DNA of 64,000 bases from Collinsella sp. AF02-46-1 (GCF_003465825.1 NZ_QSBV01000014.1:1-64000); one strand, 5' to 3'; shown: positions 1-10,479, counted from the first letter of the stretch. Numbers and translations are program-made. Notes: generated by a model from the letters alone, not told the origin.

Positions 1-26
1 ACCTTGCCAAATAGGAGCGTCAGGAC

Positions 27-71
27 GCAAAGAGGCTCCGCAGCGCGAAGCGCGATGCGGAGCCTCTTTGC
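27..71 (-). terminator. Hairpin downstream of groEL
   Basis: A perfect 16-bp inverted repeat (27-42 with 56-71, arm GCAAAGAGGCTCCGCA) encloses a 13-nt GC-rich loop. It lies about 75 bp beyond the groEL stop codon and is probably the 3' end of the groES-groEL transcript. The T-tract is short, so strong intrinsic termination is not certain. Confidence 0.55.
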
Positions 72-147
72 ATGTCCGAGGACGTTCCGGAGAGAAACCC
101 CCGTCACGCCCCCGGATCCCCGGTGGGAGTTCTAGACCTTGTCGGCC

Positions 148-1863
<1,716 letters not shown>

Positions 1864-1881
1864 TCAGAGATTCTGACGAGA

Positions 1882-2175
1882 CTAGGCCTCGACGACGGCG
1901 TAGATGTCGTCGGCGCGCATCAGCAGATACTTCTCGCCGTCGACCTTGACCTCGTTGCCGCCGAACTTACCGTAGATGACAACGTCGCCGACCTGAACGT
2001 CCATAGGGATGCGCTCACCCTTGTCGTTGACCTTACCGGCGCCAACGGCAACGATGGTGCCGCGCTGCGGCTTCTCCTGAGCGTTGCTGGCGATATACAG
2101 ACCAGAAGCGGTCTTCTGCTCGGCCTCGTCGGGCTTGACCAGGACGCGATCTGCAAGCGGCTTCAAAGACGACAT
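1882..2175 (-). CDS. groS: Co-chaperonin GroES
   Basis: The 97-residue 10-kDa chaperonin caps the GroEL ring. It begins MSSLKPLADRVLVKPDEAEQ and contains the mobile-loop region around KTASGLYI and the conserved VGDVVIYGKFGG segment. An in-frame upstream ATG at 2208 exists. I chose the ATG at 2175 because AAAGGAGG lies just upstream and family proteins start here. groES is the first gene of the groES-groEL operon. A degenerate CIRCE-like inverted repeat lies about 125 bp upstream. Confidence 0.96.
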   Translation of the reverse strand: MSSLKPLADRVLVKPDEAEQKTASGLYIASNAQEKPQRGTIVAVGAGKVNDKGERIPMDVQVGDVVIYGKFGGNEVKVDGEKYLLMRADDIYAVVEA

Positions 2176-2300
2176 GCTTGTTTCCTCCTTTGTGGGCCGC
2201 GCGGTCATGCCGCGCGGGTTAACCCTTTTTGTTTGCGTACGCGTTGAATGGTACCCACGAATGGCGGGTTATACAACACGGAGTCAAAAAATCTTATTTT

Positions 2301-2327
2301 TTGGCACTTAGATTTTCTGAATGCCGG
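2301..2327. promoter_or_regulatory. Degenerate CIRCE-like inverted repeat upstream of groES
   Basis: TTGGCACTT, nine bases, then GAATGCCGG. The spacing matches the HrcA operator CIRCE (TTAGCACTC-N9-GAGTGCTAA). The left half-site matches 7 of 9 positions but the right only 5 of 9. It lies in the groES leader region. A chance match is possible. Confidence 0.3.
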
Positions 2328-2458
2328 GGGATAACTTATGCTCGGCCCCAAGGCGGACCGGAAAGCATGAAGTTTTAGCGCGGCAACTTTGTGAATCAGC
2401 TTCTCAAGACTACAATCCTCCAGATGAAATATGCCCAGATGAGAGGAAGGGAGGGCAG

Positions 2459-2827
2459 ATGACTGATGAACTGAGCACCTCGGCGTGGCGAGATATAGCA
2501 CCGAATCGCGATGCACACGACTCCATGCCGCCCGTTCGCACTCGCCTGCTCGCCCTGGCTCTCGTCTTCGCCCTTCTCGCGGTAACCATCCTCTCCCCCA
2601 TCGCAGCCGCCCATGAGTTGCATCATGACTGCACCGGCGCGGGCTGCACCATCTGCGCCGAGCTCGCCGGCAATCTGTCGATCGCCCGTGGCGGTGACAC
2701 CGTCCCCGTGGGCGCGACATCGTTCATCATCCTCTTGCTGATCTCCGCCCTAGCCGTCATCGGCACCGAGCGATCTTCATATGCCCCGGTCACCCTATTA
2801 TCCCTCAGGGTCCGTCTGGACGATTAG
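2459..2827 (+). CDS. Small Cys/His-rich membrane protein
   Basis: A 122-residue protein with a polar N-terminus and a hydrophobic segment (about residues 28-50) ending in a signal-peptide-like AAAHE. It then has a short exposed HHDCTGAGCTIC motif, which could bind metal, and a second hydrophobic segment (about 86-101). The start has GGGAGGG upstream. I know of similar small proteins with an H-x-C-x4-C-x2-C segment next to zinc/manganese ABC importers, and here the gene directly precedes what looks like a decayed metal-binding lipoprotein gene. A metal-related role is inferred. The exact function is unknown. Confidence 0.6.
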   Translation: MTDELSTSAWRDIAPNRDAHDSMPPVRTRLLALALVFALLAVTILSPIAAAHELHHDCTGAGCTICAELAGNLSIARGGDTVPVGATSFIILLLISALAVIGTERSSYAPVTLLSLRVRLDD

Positions 2828-2925
2828 CGGCTCCCAATTGAATCAAATAGCTACCGCGTGCCACAGCGGCATCGCCTTCGGCCGTCGGCACCCCGACGCA
2901 GCCGTTTTCAATTCAGGAGCAATCT

Positions 2926-3161
2926 ATGGACAACCGAATCTACCGTCGCCATCCCAAGCGGCGTCCTATTCGTCACCGTGGCCCCATGGCGGCGGCATAT
3001 ATGCCCCTTTTAAGTGCGGTCTTTACTCTCGCCGCTTCTGACGACAATGCGTCCAGCTCGACCCCGTCGAGGGGCTCACTGACAAACAGCTTAAAGCCGG
3101 CGAGGATTACCCACCCATCATGAACGACAACCTGGAGAAGCTCGTGAAGACGCTGAACTAG
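2926..3161 (+). pseudogene. Remnant of a metal-ion ABC transporter substrate-binding lipoprotein (ZnuA/TroA-like)
   Basis: A start with a good ribosome-binding site (AGGAGCAATCT then ATG) opens a 38-codon signal-peptide-like region. From about 3045, in another frame, the translation VQLDPVEGLTDKQLKAGEDY continues to PPIMNDNLEKLVKTLN and a TAG at 3159-3161. That second segment resembles the last ~35 residues of ZnuA/TroA-type proteins (VEGLT..E...G..Y...M..N...L...L). The middle ~250 residues are missing and the frames do not join, so the gene has suffered an internal deletion. The family assignment rests on the short C-terminal match. Confidence 0.5.
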
Positions 3162-3179
3162 GAGTAAGGAACAGAGACG

Positions 3180-5243
3180 ATGAAGATGAGCATGAAGGAT
3201 CTGAAAAGCTGGATGACCGACCATCCCTACCCCCGTACGCTGGCAACGATCGGCGGCGCATCGATATGCTCGATGCTCGCCCTCGAGCTGCCCTCCAACC
3301 ATGAACTATGGAAGATGCAGGCCGGACCGGCACTTTTAGAGCTTTTGCTCATCTTCTGCTTCTTGTGCCTGTTGTTCTATCTGCCGCACCGCCGTAAGAC
3401 CCCCGCAATCGTTGGCATCGTTGCGCTCGCCAGCATCGGTATCGCCGAGTACTTCGTAATCACGTTCAAATCGATGCCCATCCAACCCGGAGACCTGTTC
3501 GCCCTCTCGACCGCTGCGACGGTCGCCGGCAGCTACACCTATGAGCTCAGCACTTTCTGCTTCATGGGGCTTGCCGCCGCGGCCTTGGGAATCGCGCTTA
3601 TCGTCCTCATTCCGCGTGATGCATGTGGGCGACCGCCGCGCCGCGCATCGGAAACGTCCCCCGAGTCCATCGACCATGCGATGTCTGCGTCCTTGAAATC
3701 GAAGGACTCAAAGGCGTCTCCGGCAACCGAGGGGACATCGACAGCGCCGAGGGAGCATCCAGTCGCAACCAAATCCAAACTCCCCCTCTCCGTCGACCGT
3801 CGTACCGCACTTGTTGCCGGAGCCGCACTGGGGGCGCAGGCCTTCATCAGCTATTACGACACCTTGGGCATCAAGCTTCATACCTGGAAGCCCCTCGAAA
3901 GCTATTACAGTCAGGGGTTTCTCCCCACCTTTATTTCGAGCGCGCAAAAAATGGTGCCGCCTAAACCCAAGCACTACAAGAGCGGTGAGGCCTCGGCGAT
4001 CATCAAGCGCCTTGCCGCGCGCTGGAACGCGGGCACGAACGGCATCGCCGACCCCTCCCGTGCCGCTGCCGTCGAACAGTTTGACCAGCTCAAGCCCTCA
4101 GTCATCTGTATCATGAACGAGTCCTTCGCCGACCTTTCAATCTTTAACGAACTGGGCTGTGGCTATAAGGGGCCCGAGCGCTTCAAAGCCATCGATAACG
4201 CGCTTCTGCAGGGAGTGAGCTACATGAGCGCCTTCGGTGCCGGCACCTGTAACAGCGAGTTCGAGTTCTTAACCGGACACTCCATGGCATTCCTGGGCGC
4301 TGGCGTCTACCCGTTCATGAGCTACAACCTGGCCCCGAGCGAGAACCTCGCCCGTCAGTTCAAGAGACTCGGCTATCGCACCGTGGCCATGCACCCCAAC
4401 CACGCCACCAACTGGAATCGCGAGAACGTCTTCGCGGACATGGGATTCGACGAGTTCCTCTCGATCGAGGACTTCGCCGGCGCACCCGAGCTCTGCCGCA
4501 AGGTCACCGACGCCGCCACCTACGACAAGTGCCTCGAGGTACTAAAGCAGAGCGACCAGCCGATCTTCATCCACGACGTGACGATGCAAAACCACTCCGC
4601 CTATGACACGGGCTTGGTGCCCACCGACCAGCAACTGCACCTTGCCGTCGAAGGTGTGTCCGACAAAGTTATCACCTGGACCAATGAATACTGCTCGCTC
4701 ATGGAAGCGTCCGATGCCGCCTTCGCCGCCTTCCTGGAAAAGCTGCGTGATCTCGACCGCCCCGTCGTCGTGGTGATGTACGGCGACCACCAGCCGTTCT
4801 TCACCGACCGCTACAACGACCTCTACTTTACCGATGAGGACGATGCCACCCATACCGAGCGCATCTGGCAGACACGCTATGTGGTCTGGGCGAACTACGA
4901 TGTCGCCGGCAACGCACAAACGAGTGGGGAACTCAACACAAGCATCAATAACGTCGGTGCACTCGCACTCAATGCCATCGGTGCCCCGCTCACCGCCTAC
5001 CAACGCGCACGCTTGCAAAACCGAGCGCACATGCCGGCGATAAACGTGGTGGGGGCGCAGGATGCGCACAGCGTTTGGTATACAGCCGAGGCCAAAAACG
5101 TTCCCGCCAAGACCGCTAATGCGCGCGATCGCCTGGACCGCATGCAATATCGTAAGCTCTTCGACCACGAAGGCTCGGTCTTTGCCACCCATAAGCAGGC
5201 GGCCGCCAACGAAACCGACCCCAACGCAGCTCCGGGAGCCTAG
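3180..5243 (+). CDS. LTA synthase-like phosphoglycerol/phosphoethanolamine transferase (alkaline phosphatase superfamily)
   Basis: A 687-residue membrane enzyme of the MdoB/LtaS family. Four hydrophobic segments lie within residues 20-145 (around TLATIGGAS, LLIFCFLCLLFY, IVGIVALASIG and LGIALIVLIP). A fifth at about 205-220 precedes an extracellular sulfatase-type domain. Visible motifs are FGAGTCNSEFEFLTG with the presumed nucleophile Thr356, HDVTMQNHSAYD, and VVVMYGDHQPFF for metal binding. It should transfer a head group from a phospholipid onto a cell-envelope polymer. The polar linker at about 150-200 is longer than I expect. GGAGTAAGGAA lies upstream of the start. The precise polymer substrate is unknown. 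Confidence 0.85.
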   Translation: MKMSMKDLKSWMTDHPYPRTLATIGGASICSMLALELPSNHELWKMQAGPALLELLLIFCFLCLLFYLPHRRKTPAIVGIVALASIGIAEYFVITFKSMPIQPGDLFALSTAATVAGSYTYELSTFCFMGLAAAALGIALIVLIPRDACGRPPRRASETSPESIDHAMSASLKSKDSKASPATEGTSTAPREHPVATKSKLPLSVDRRTALVAGAALGAQAFISYYDTLGIKLHTWKPLESYYSQGFLPTFISSAQKMVPPKPKHYKSGEASAIIKRLAARWNAGTNGIADPSRAAAVEQFDQLKPSVICIMNESFADLSIFNELGCGYKGPERFKAIDNALLQGVSYMSAFGAGTCNSEFEFLTGHSMAFLGAGVYPFMSYNLAPSENLARQFKRLGYRTVAMHPNHATNWNRENVFADMGFDEFLSIEDFAGAPELCRKVTDAATYDKCLEVLKQSDQPIFIHDVTMQNHSAYDTGLVPTDQQLHLAVEGVSDKVITWTNEYCSLMEASDAAFAAFLEKLRDLDRPVVVVMYGDHQPFFTDRYNDLYFTDEDDATHTERIWQTRYVVWANYDVAGNAQTSGELNTSINNVGALALNAIGAPLTAYQRARLQNRAHMPAINVVGAQDAHSVWYTAEAKNVPAKTANARDRLDRMQYRKLFDHEGSVFATHKQAAANETDPNAAPGA

Positions 5244-5847
5244 GGTTGACCAATCTCGGGCCCGGTATTCAGAAAAGTCAGTGCAGCAAAATGGCGATGC
5301 GGGCAGCGACTTGGGCATGGTTTTCGCCGCTCGCACGGGTCCCCTGGGGAGCAGCGTGCATTTTTGGGAGTTTTCAGCAGGCCAGGACGGCTGCATACGC
5401 GCCGGACACACCATATTGGTCCCAAGAACGCCTTTGACCGGCGATTTGGGTCGACGGGCAAATCCCGTCAGGACAAAAAAGCGTGCCTCGCGCCACACCG
5501 GACCCCAAAATGACGTCGATCTCCGCAATGCCACCCGACTGCAGCGGCACCGGCAGAGCTCACGGTGCTGAATACTCCATTTTTTGCACGGCCCAGGCGG
5601 GGGTACATCAGGACCGGAAAGAACATCTCAACTTTTTTTGCAATCTGCAACTGGAAGTATGCAAAACGCTAAGAGAAAGCATCGCTGATGTCCCAATTGA
5701 GCGCGCGGAGCAGCAGCGCTTCCACCCTGCGCCCAAATCCAGCAGAGAGGGGACGCTCCTAACGAACCCCCATCGGCAAACAAACGCGGCTCGAGCGCCA
5801 TCCCAAAATAGGCTGCCCGAGCCGCGTTTAACGGTACGGCATGAATA
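5244..5847. other. 604-bp intergenic region with no convincing gene
   Basis: No reading frame here has a ribosome-binding site, hydrophobic pattern or recognisable motif. The region contains a small hairpin GACGGG-N5-CCCGTC near 5453, a T-rich stretch around 5630, and the terminator hairpin at 5782-5829. It may hold remnants of a lost gene or an unrecognised RNA. Confidence 0.5.
5782..5829 (-). terminator. Terminator of the amidohydrolase gene
   Basis: The 12-bp inverted repeat AAACGCGGCTCG / CGAGCCGCGTTT (5782-5793 with 5818-5829) lies 19 bp beyond the stop codon at 5848. It is followed on the minus strand by TTTGTTTG. Confidence 0.7.
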
Positions 5848-7485
5848 TTAGCGCTCGTAGATTAAGTTGCCCGCCAGGTAGGTGGCCTGAACCTTGGTGG
5901 CCTGGAGCTCTTGGGGGTCAACGGTGAGCAGGTTTCGGTCCAGGACTACCAGGTCGGCGTATTTGCCGGGTTCCAGGCTGCCGAGGTTTTGCTCGTCGCC
6001 CGCTGCGTACGCGCTGCCAAGCGTGTAGCTGCGCAGGGCCGTTGCCGCGTCGATACGCTCGCTCGGCAGCCAGCCGCCCTCGGGCCAGTGGCTGCGGGGA
6101 TCTTGGCGCGTGATAGCCGTGTAGAGCACGTTCATGCTGGTAACGGCCGTGATGGGGCTGTCGGTACCGAAAGCTTGACGGATACCGCGCTGCTGATAAG
6201 TTGCGAACGGCCACATGATGCGGCTGCGTTCCAGGCCCAGGTCGCGCTCCGGGCCACCCGGGTCGAGCGTGATGTGGCAAGGCTGGCTCGAGGCAATGAC
6301 GTTGAGCTTGCGCAGACGATCGATGTCCTGAGGCAGCAGATTCTCCAGGTGCTCAAGCGTATTGTGGCCGTGCTGGGGCAAGCCGTAGAGCTCTGCCGCC
6401 TCCTCAAAGATATCGAGCGCAGCATGGATGGCACCGTCGCCGATAACGTGGATGCGCACGGTATGGTCACGCTCGGCTGCCGCCAAAACCAACTTGCGCA
6501 TACGCTCGACAGGGACCGTCAGGCGGCCCTGGTCGCCCGGGAAGCGCGGGTTGGTATAGGGCTCAGTGAGGTATGCGGTATGCTCGCTCGACACGCCGTC
6601 GAAGAACTGTTTAAAGCCTGGCGCCGAGAGCAGCGCGTTGTTCGCGTAGCGGGTCTGGAGTTCTTCCAAGCGCGACTGGTCATCCAGCAGCGTGGGAAAC
6701 AGATGGGCGCGGATGCCCAGCTTGCCGGAGGCCTGCAGCTTGTCGTAAACATCGTCGCGAATAAAGTCGCAGCCCGGCATGGGCATGAGCGACATATCGC
6801 AGATTGAGGTGATGCCTTGCTCGGCCATACGCTTCATCTGGTCGGCGTAAGCGCTCGCGATGCGGTCCTCGCCCAGCCACTCCAGGCAGCGCGGCAGCAG
6901 CTGCATAGCAGCCGCCTCGTGGGCGATACCCGTAAGCTCGCCATTTGCATCTTTGTCGTAACTGCCACCCGCCGGAGGCTCGCTGTCGCGCGTAACGCCG
7001 AGCGCCTCGAGTGCGCGGCTGTTAAGCCACAGCGTGTGCCCGTCGCCCGAGTACATAACGCAGGGACGATCGGGAAATGCCGCATCGAGGGAGGCCTTGG
7101 TAGGGTGCTCGGGCGGATCCCAGCGGTAATCGCGCCAACCCTGGGTCACGACCCAGGCGTCATCTGGCAAGCCTTGGGAAAACTCGAGCGCATGCTGCAC
7201 CAATGCTGCCTCGGACGTGCCCATATCCATGAGCATGTACGGCGAGGAGCCAACCGAAGTATGGAAGAAATGCAAGTGCGCATCGTGGAAACCGGGGCAG
7301 ACAAACTGCTCGCCGTAATCGACCACCGGCGTGGCGGCAGGTGCGGCGTCAATCACGTCATCGGGCGCGCCGACTGCGACGATGCGATCACCCGCGATGG
7401 CGATCGCCAGCTCGCGGGCGGTATCGATACCGTCTTGGGCGGTAAAAACGTTCTTGGAGCGGATAATCCGATCGATATGCTGCAT
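5848..7485 (-). CDS. YtcJ-like metal-dependent amidohydrolase (amidohydrolase_3 family)
   Basis: A TIM-barrel amidohydrolase of about 545 residues. It opens with the family's small beta domain (RIIRSKNVFTAQDG), then the metal-binding motif GFHDAHLHFFH. Later come IHVIGDGAIHAALDIFEEA, SSQPCHITLD and FGTDSPITAV. It ends in GKYADLVVLDRNLLTVDPQE, typical of this group. Members hydrolyse N-acyl or cyclic amide bonds, and the substrate is not predictable. Three ATGs lie close together (7497, 7491, 7485). I chose the last because GGGG lies at a good distance and the N-terminus then matches the family. It is divergent from the M20 hydrolase. The two could share a promoter region and related substrates. 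Confidence 0.85.
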   Translation of the reverse strand: MQHIDRIIRSKNVFTAQDGIDTARELAIAIAGDRIVAVGAPDDVIDAAPAATPVVDYGEQFVCPGFHDAHLHFFHTSVGSSPYMLMDMGTSEAALVQHALEFSQGLPDDAWVVTQGWRDYRWDPPEHPTKASLDAAFPDRPCVMYSGDGHTLWLNSRALEALGVTRDSEPPAGGSYDKDANGELTGIAHEAAAMQLLPRCLEWLGEDRIASAYADQMKRMAEQGITSICDMSLMPMPGCDFIRDDVYDKLQASGKLGIRAHLFPTLLDDQSRLEELQTRYANNALLSAPGFKQFFDGVSSEHTAYLTEPYTNPRFPGDQGRLTVPVERMRKLVLAAAERDHTVRIHVIGDGAIHAALDIFEEAAELYGLPQHGHNTLEHLENLLPQDIDRLRKLNVIASSQPCHITLDPGGPERDLGLERSRIMWPFATYQQRGIRQAFGTDSPITAVTSMNVLYTAITRQDPRSHWPEGGWLPSERIDAATALRSYTLGSAYAAGDEQNLGSLEPGKYADLVVLDRNLLTVDPQELQATKVQATYLAGNLIYER

Positions 7486-7653
7486 GAGCATCCCCATCTC
7501 TGGCAGGTAATTCAACATCCCCGAGTGTACTCCCCCGCCCTTGCAACAAAACCCCAAGCGGCAAACGGCAACTTTACCAGCCCTAGCGGCAGGTGGCATA
7601 CTGGAGAGAGCCTGTACGATTTTGCGATCGAGCCAGCAAGGAGCAAATCGACC

Positions 7654-9117
7654 ATGACGAAGACCAAGGCACAGCAGATTATGGCGGCAACCGAGGTTCG
7701 CGCGGCAGACGACGTCACCGCGGCCATCCATGATATCGCCGCCGAGTTTGAACCCTACATCATCAAGCAGCGCCGGCACTTCCATAAGCACCCGGAGCTG
7801 AGCCTTGCCGAGGAGCGCACGACTTCCGACATCGCCAACCAGCTCGACGCCATGAATATCCCCTACGAGCGTCCACTCAAGACGGGCCTGGTGGCGACAC
7901 TCCGCGGCACCGCGCCCGATGCCTACCGCGAGGACGGCACGCCGCGCCGCCGTATCCTGCTGCGCGCCGACATCGACGCCCTGCCCGTCACCGAGCAGAC
8001 CGGCGAGGAGTTCGCCAGCGTCAACGAGGGCTGCATGCACGCCTGCGGCCACGACTGCCATATCGCCATGATGCTCGGCACGTTGCAGATTCTGCGCCAC
8101 ATGACCGATGACATCCACGGCGAGATTCGCATCGTTTTCCAGCCCAGCGAGGAAAACGGCCAGGGCGCCAAGCTCATGATCGGCACGGGCGTACTCGATG
8201 GCGTCGACGGTGCCTATGCCGCGCACATCTGGAGCGAGGTCGATGCCGGCACCGTGAGCTGCGAGCCCGGTCCGCGCATGGCAAACACCGACTGGTTCCG
8301 CATTGATGTCCGCGGCACCTCGTGCCATGGCGCCATGCCCCAGCGCGGCCACGACGCCGTTATGGTTGCCGCCGAAATCGTCAACGCCCTGCAGACCATC
8401 GTCTCGCGCGAGATTAGCCCCTACGAACCCGCCGTCATCACCGTCGGCGAACTGCACGGCGGCACCGCGCGCAACGTTATCGCCGGCACGGCATACCTCG
8501 CCGGCACGGTGCGCACCTATGGCGACAAGACGCATGAGGAAATGCCCGAGCTTATGCGCCGCATCGTGGAGCACACCGCAGCAGCACTAGGCGCCGAGGC
8601 CGAACTCACCGACTACACCATCGCCAACTACAAGGTCGAAAACGATGCCGCCTCGAGCGAGCGTTGCCGCCAAGCTGTGCTCAAGTGCCTGGGCCCCGCA
8701 GGCGAGGGCCATTACCGCGGCACGCTTTCGGGCGAGGACTTCTCGGAGTACCTGCGCCGCGTGCCGGGCGTGCTCGCCTTTGTTGGCACGCGCAACCCCC
8801 AGATTGGCGCCACCTATGCCCAGCACTCCTGCTTCTACAAGATCGACGAGAGCGCGCTCGCCAAGGGCTCCATGGTAGCCGCTCAGTATGCCATCGACTT
8901 TTTGGCCGAGCCCACACAAGAGGAGCTCGACGGCCCCACAATCGCCGCGGTTGCCGAGACCAATCCCGACCTGGCAGCCAAGCTGCGCTCTGCCAAGGCA
9001 ACGGCCGCCGAGGCCCGCGACGCCGTGCACGACGCCCGCACCGCCCGCCATGCCGCCATCAAGGGCATTCACGATGCCCGTGCCGCTGCTCGCCACGAGG
9101 AGAAGCATGGCGAGTAG
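7654..9117 (+). CDS. M20-family metallohydrolase (N-acyl-amino acid / hippurate amidohydrolase type)
   Basis: A 487-residue zinc-dependent hydrolase. The core resembles HipO/IlvE-independent amidohydrolases: RRHFHKHPELSLAEERT, ADIDALPVTEQTGEEF, HACGHDCHIAMMLG (from residue ~129), FQPSEENGQGAKLMI, the dimerisation domain with SCHGAMPQRGHDAV, and GTRNPQIGATYAQHS near the end. AAGGAG precedes the start at 7654. The catalytic domain ends near residue 415. The last ~70 residues (AEARDAVHDARTARHAAIKG and on) form an Ala/Arg/His-rich, probably helical tail that is unusual for the family. It is divergent from the YtcJ-like amidohydrolase. Confidence 0.9.
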   Translation: MTKTKAQQIMAATEVRAADDVTAAIHDIAAEFEPYIIKQRRHFHKHPELSLAEERTTSDIANQLDAMNIPYERPLKTGLVATLRGTAPDAYREDGTPRRRILLRADIDALPVTEQTGEEFASVNEGCMHACGHDCHIAMMLGTLQILRHMTDDIHGEIRIVFQPSEENGQGAKLMIGTGVLDGVDGAYAAHIWSEVDAGTVSCEPGPRMANTDWFRIDVRGTSCHGAMPQRGHDAVMVAAEIVNALQTIVSREISPYEPAVITVGELHGGTARNVIAGTAYLAGTVRTYGDKTHEEMPELMRRIVEHTAAALGAEAELTDYTIANYKVENDAASSERCRQAVLKCLGPAGEGHYRGTLSGEDFSEYLRRVPGVLAFVGTRNPQIGATYAQHSCFYKIDESALAKGSMVAAQYAIDFLAEPTQEELDGPTIAAVAETNPDLAAKLRSAKATAAEARDAVHDARTARHAAIKGIHDARAAARHEEKHGE

Positions 9118-9152
9118 CCGTCACGTCCACCCGTAACAACCTGGCTAGAGCA

Positions 9153-9193
9153 AAGCGGGGGGCGAACGTTATCTCAACGTTCGCCCCCCGCTT
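9153..9193. terminator. Bidirectional terminator between convergent genes
   Basis: A perfect 18-bp inverted repeat (9153-9170 with 9176-9193, arm AAGCGGGGGGCGAACGTT) with a 5-nt loop. It lies between the M20 hydrolase (plus) and the DUF2752 gene (minus) and should serve both. Confidence 0.8.
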
Positions 9194-9224
9194 ATGTGTC
9201 GATGCTTTTCTAGCGCGTCCTCCG

Positions 9225-9701
9225 TCACGACAGGTAAGAGCGAAGGATGGTGAGCCAGCGTGGGGTTTCGAGGTGGATGATATCGGTGGGAACTCCGGTG
9301 GGAACGTGACCACCAAGGAGCAGGCCCGCGTCTGCCGGGTTGATAAGGCGCACGATCCATACGGCAACGACCAGCACACACAGAACAATAACCGCAATGT
9401 CGATGCCACGCTTTAGCTTGCTCGATACCGCCTCCTCGCGCACGAACGCGAGCGCAAACGCAATCGGCACCACCCAAAACAGCGGATGGTAGGCAAAGGC
9501 AGCCGCAAAACCGAGGCGCAGTGCTGCCAGCCAGGCCCTTGTCATGCCGCATCCCGGACAGGGAATGCCCGTCATCAGGCGAAACACGCAGCCGATATCG
9601 AGCAGGTAGAGTGCGAGCCAGGCGACAAAGAGCGCGCCGATGCAAGAAAGGGCGCGGCGAATGAGCTCCGCCGCGCCCTTATGTCCCTGGGAGCTGTTCA
9701 C
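9225..9701 (-). CDS. DUF2752 family membrane protein
   Basis: A protein of about 158 residues with three to four hydrophobic segments and the family signature GIPCPGCGMTRAWLAAL after the first helix. The biochemical role of DUF2752 is unknown. The frame opens earlier at an ATG (9761), but that start would overlap the upstream gene by 47 bases and has no ribosome-binding site. I prefer the GTG at 9701, 13 bases beyond the upstream stop codon. It is probably co-transcribed with the zinc-ribbon/DUF4234 gene upstream, forming a small membrane-protein operon. Confidence 0.75.
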   Translation of the reverse strand: MNSSQGHKGAAELIRRALSCIGALFVAWLALYLLDIGCVFRLMTGIPCPGCGMTRAWLAALRLGFAAAFAYHPLFWVVPIAFALAFVREEAVSSKLKRGIDIAVIVLCVLVVAVWIVRLINPADAGLLLGGHVPTGVPTDIIHLETPRWLTILRSYLS

Positions 9702-9714
9702 GCCGTTCTTATCG

Positions 9715-10392
9715 TTAGGCACGAGCGCCAAGACGGGTGTTGTAAGCCGTTGCCATGGCATTGGTGTTCTTGATGATGATGTTCATGGCAAAGATGGGGC
9801 CAAGGCCGCACAGCAGCGCGCCGACAATCTGCCACATAAGAACGGTAGTACCGTTCTCCTGGAACATCAGGCCATAGCGAGGGGCATTAGCCTGCAGGCG
9901 GTTACCGATCTTGTAGTACCAGTAGAGTCCGTAGAAGCCGCAGGTCACGAACGACAGCAAGATGAATGCTGCCAGACCCGGCGTGGAATCGCCGTCATCC
10001 TGGCACATGACATTGATGTCGCGGGCAAGGCAATAGAGGAAGTAATACGAATAGATGCCGCAGGTCACGATGGAAAGCAGGAGCCAGCCGATCACGCCAC
10101 GGTCGGTCTTAATCGGAGCATAGCCCATCGGGGCAGGTGCAGGCTGCTGAGCATACTGCTGCTGGCCGGCGTACTGCTGCTGCCCGGTGTACTGCTGCTG
10201 AGGCTGGGGCTGAACTGCCTGAACCGGAGTGGGCTGAATCTGCGTGGGCTGCGGAGCAGGCTGGGGCTGAGGCGCAGGCTGCGGCGCGGGCTGAGGGGCC
10301 GGAGCGGTGGGAGCGGCACCGATGGCAGAACCGCAAACAGGGCAGAATTTGGCATCATCCGAAATGGGAGAACCACAAGTGGGACAGAACAT
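9715..10392 (-). CDS. Zinc-ribbon DUF4234 membrane protein
   Basis: A 225-residue protein in three parts. First is a zinc ribbon (CPTCGSPISDDAKFCPVCGS, residues 3-22), with four cysteines in two CxxC pairs. Then a Pro/Gln-rich linker (about 25-95) contains repeats such as QQYTGQQQYAGQQQYAQQ. Last is a membrane domain (about 105-220) that starts GVIGWLLLSIVTCGIYSYYF, the DUF4234 pattern. The function is unknown. The zinc ribbon and linker are probably cytoplasmic. GGAGAAGC lies upstream of the start. A 12-bp palindrome TGTTGCGCAACA sits 76 bp upstream. Confidence 0.85.
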   Translation of the reverse strand: MFCPTCGSPISDDAKFCPVCGSAIGAAPTAPAPQPAPQPAPQPQPAPQPTQIQPTPVQAVQPQPQQQYTGQQQYAGQQQYAQQPAPAPMGYAPIKTDRGVIGWLLLSIVTCGIYSYYFLYCLARDINVMCQDDGDSTPGLAAFILLSFVTCGFYGLYWYYKIGNRLQANAPRYGLMFQENGTTVLMWQIVGALLCGLGPIFAMNIIIKNTNAMATAYNTRLGARA

Positions 10393-10467
10393 AAGCTTCT
10401 CCTTTTCCTAAGGCGTCGCACGCCTTCAAACCTTACACGTCTATGTTCTCAACAATAGCCGCGACGT

Positions 10468-10479
10468 TGTTGCGCAACA
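10468..10479. promoter_or_regulatory. Palindrome TGTTGCGCAACA upstream of the DUF4234 gene
   Basis: A perfect 12-bp palindrome 76 bp upstream of the start codon at 10392. The same core, extended to 14 bp, lies 66 bp upstream of the large surface-protein gene (26681-26694). It is a candidate operator shared by two envelope genes. Confidence 0.35.

Noticed and set aside
2781..3041. 86-codon open frame on the plus strand
   Set aside because: It overlaps the small membrane gene and the pseudogene start in another frame, with no start signal or hydrophobic pattern.
6817..7653. N-terminal extension of the M20 hydrolase frame
   Set aside because: It is antisense to the amidohydrolase. AAGGAG before ATG 7654 and family alignment set the start.
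7498..8574. N-terminal extension of the amidohydrolase frame
   Set aside because: The extra ~360 codons lie antisense to the M20 hydrolase and lack a start signal. The true N-terminus matches the family near 7485.
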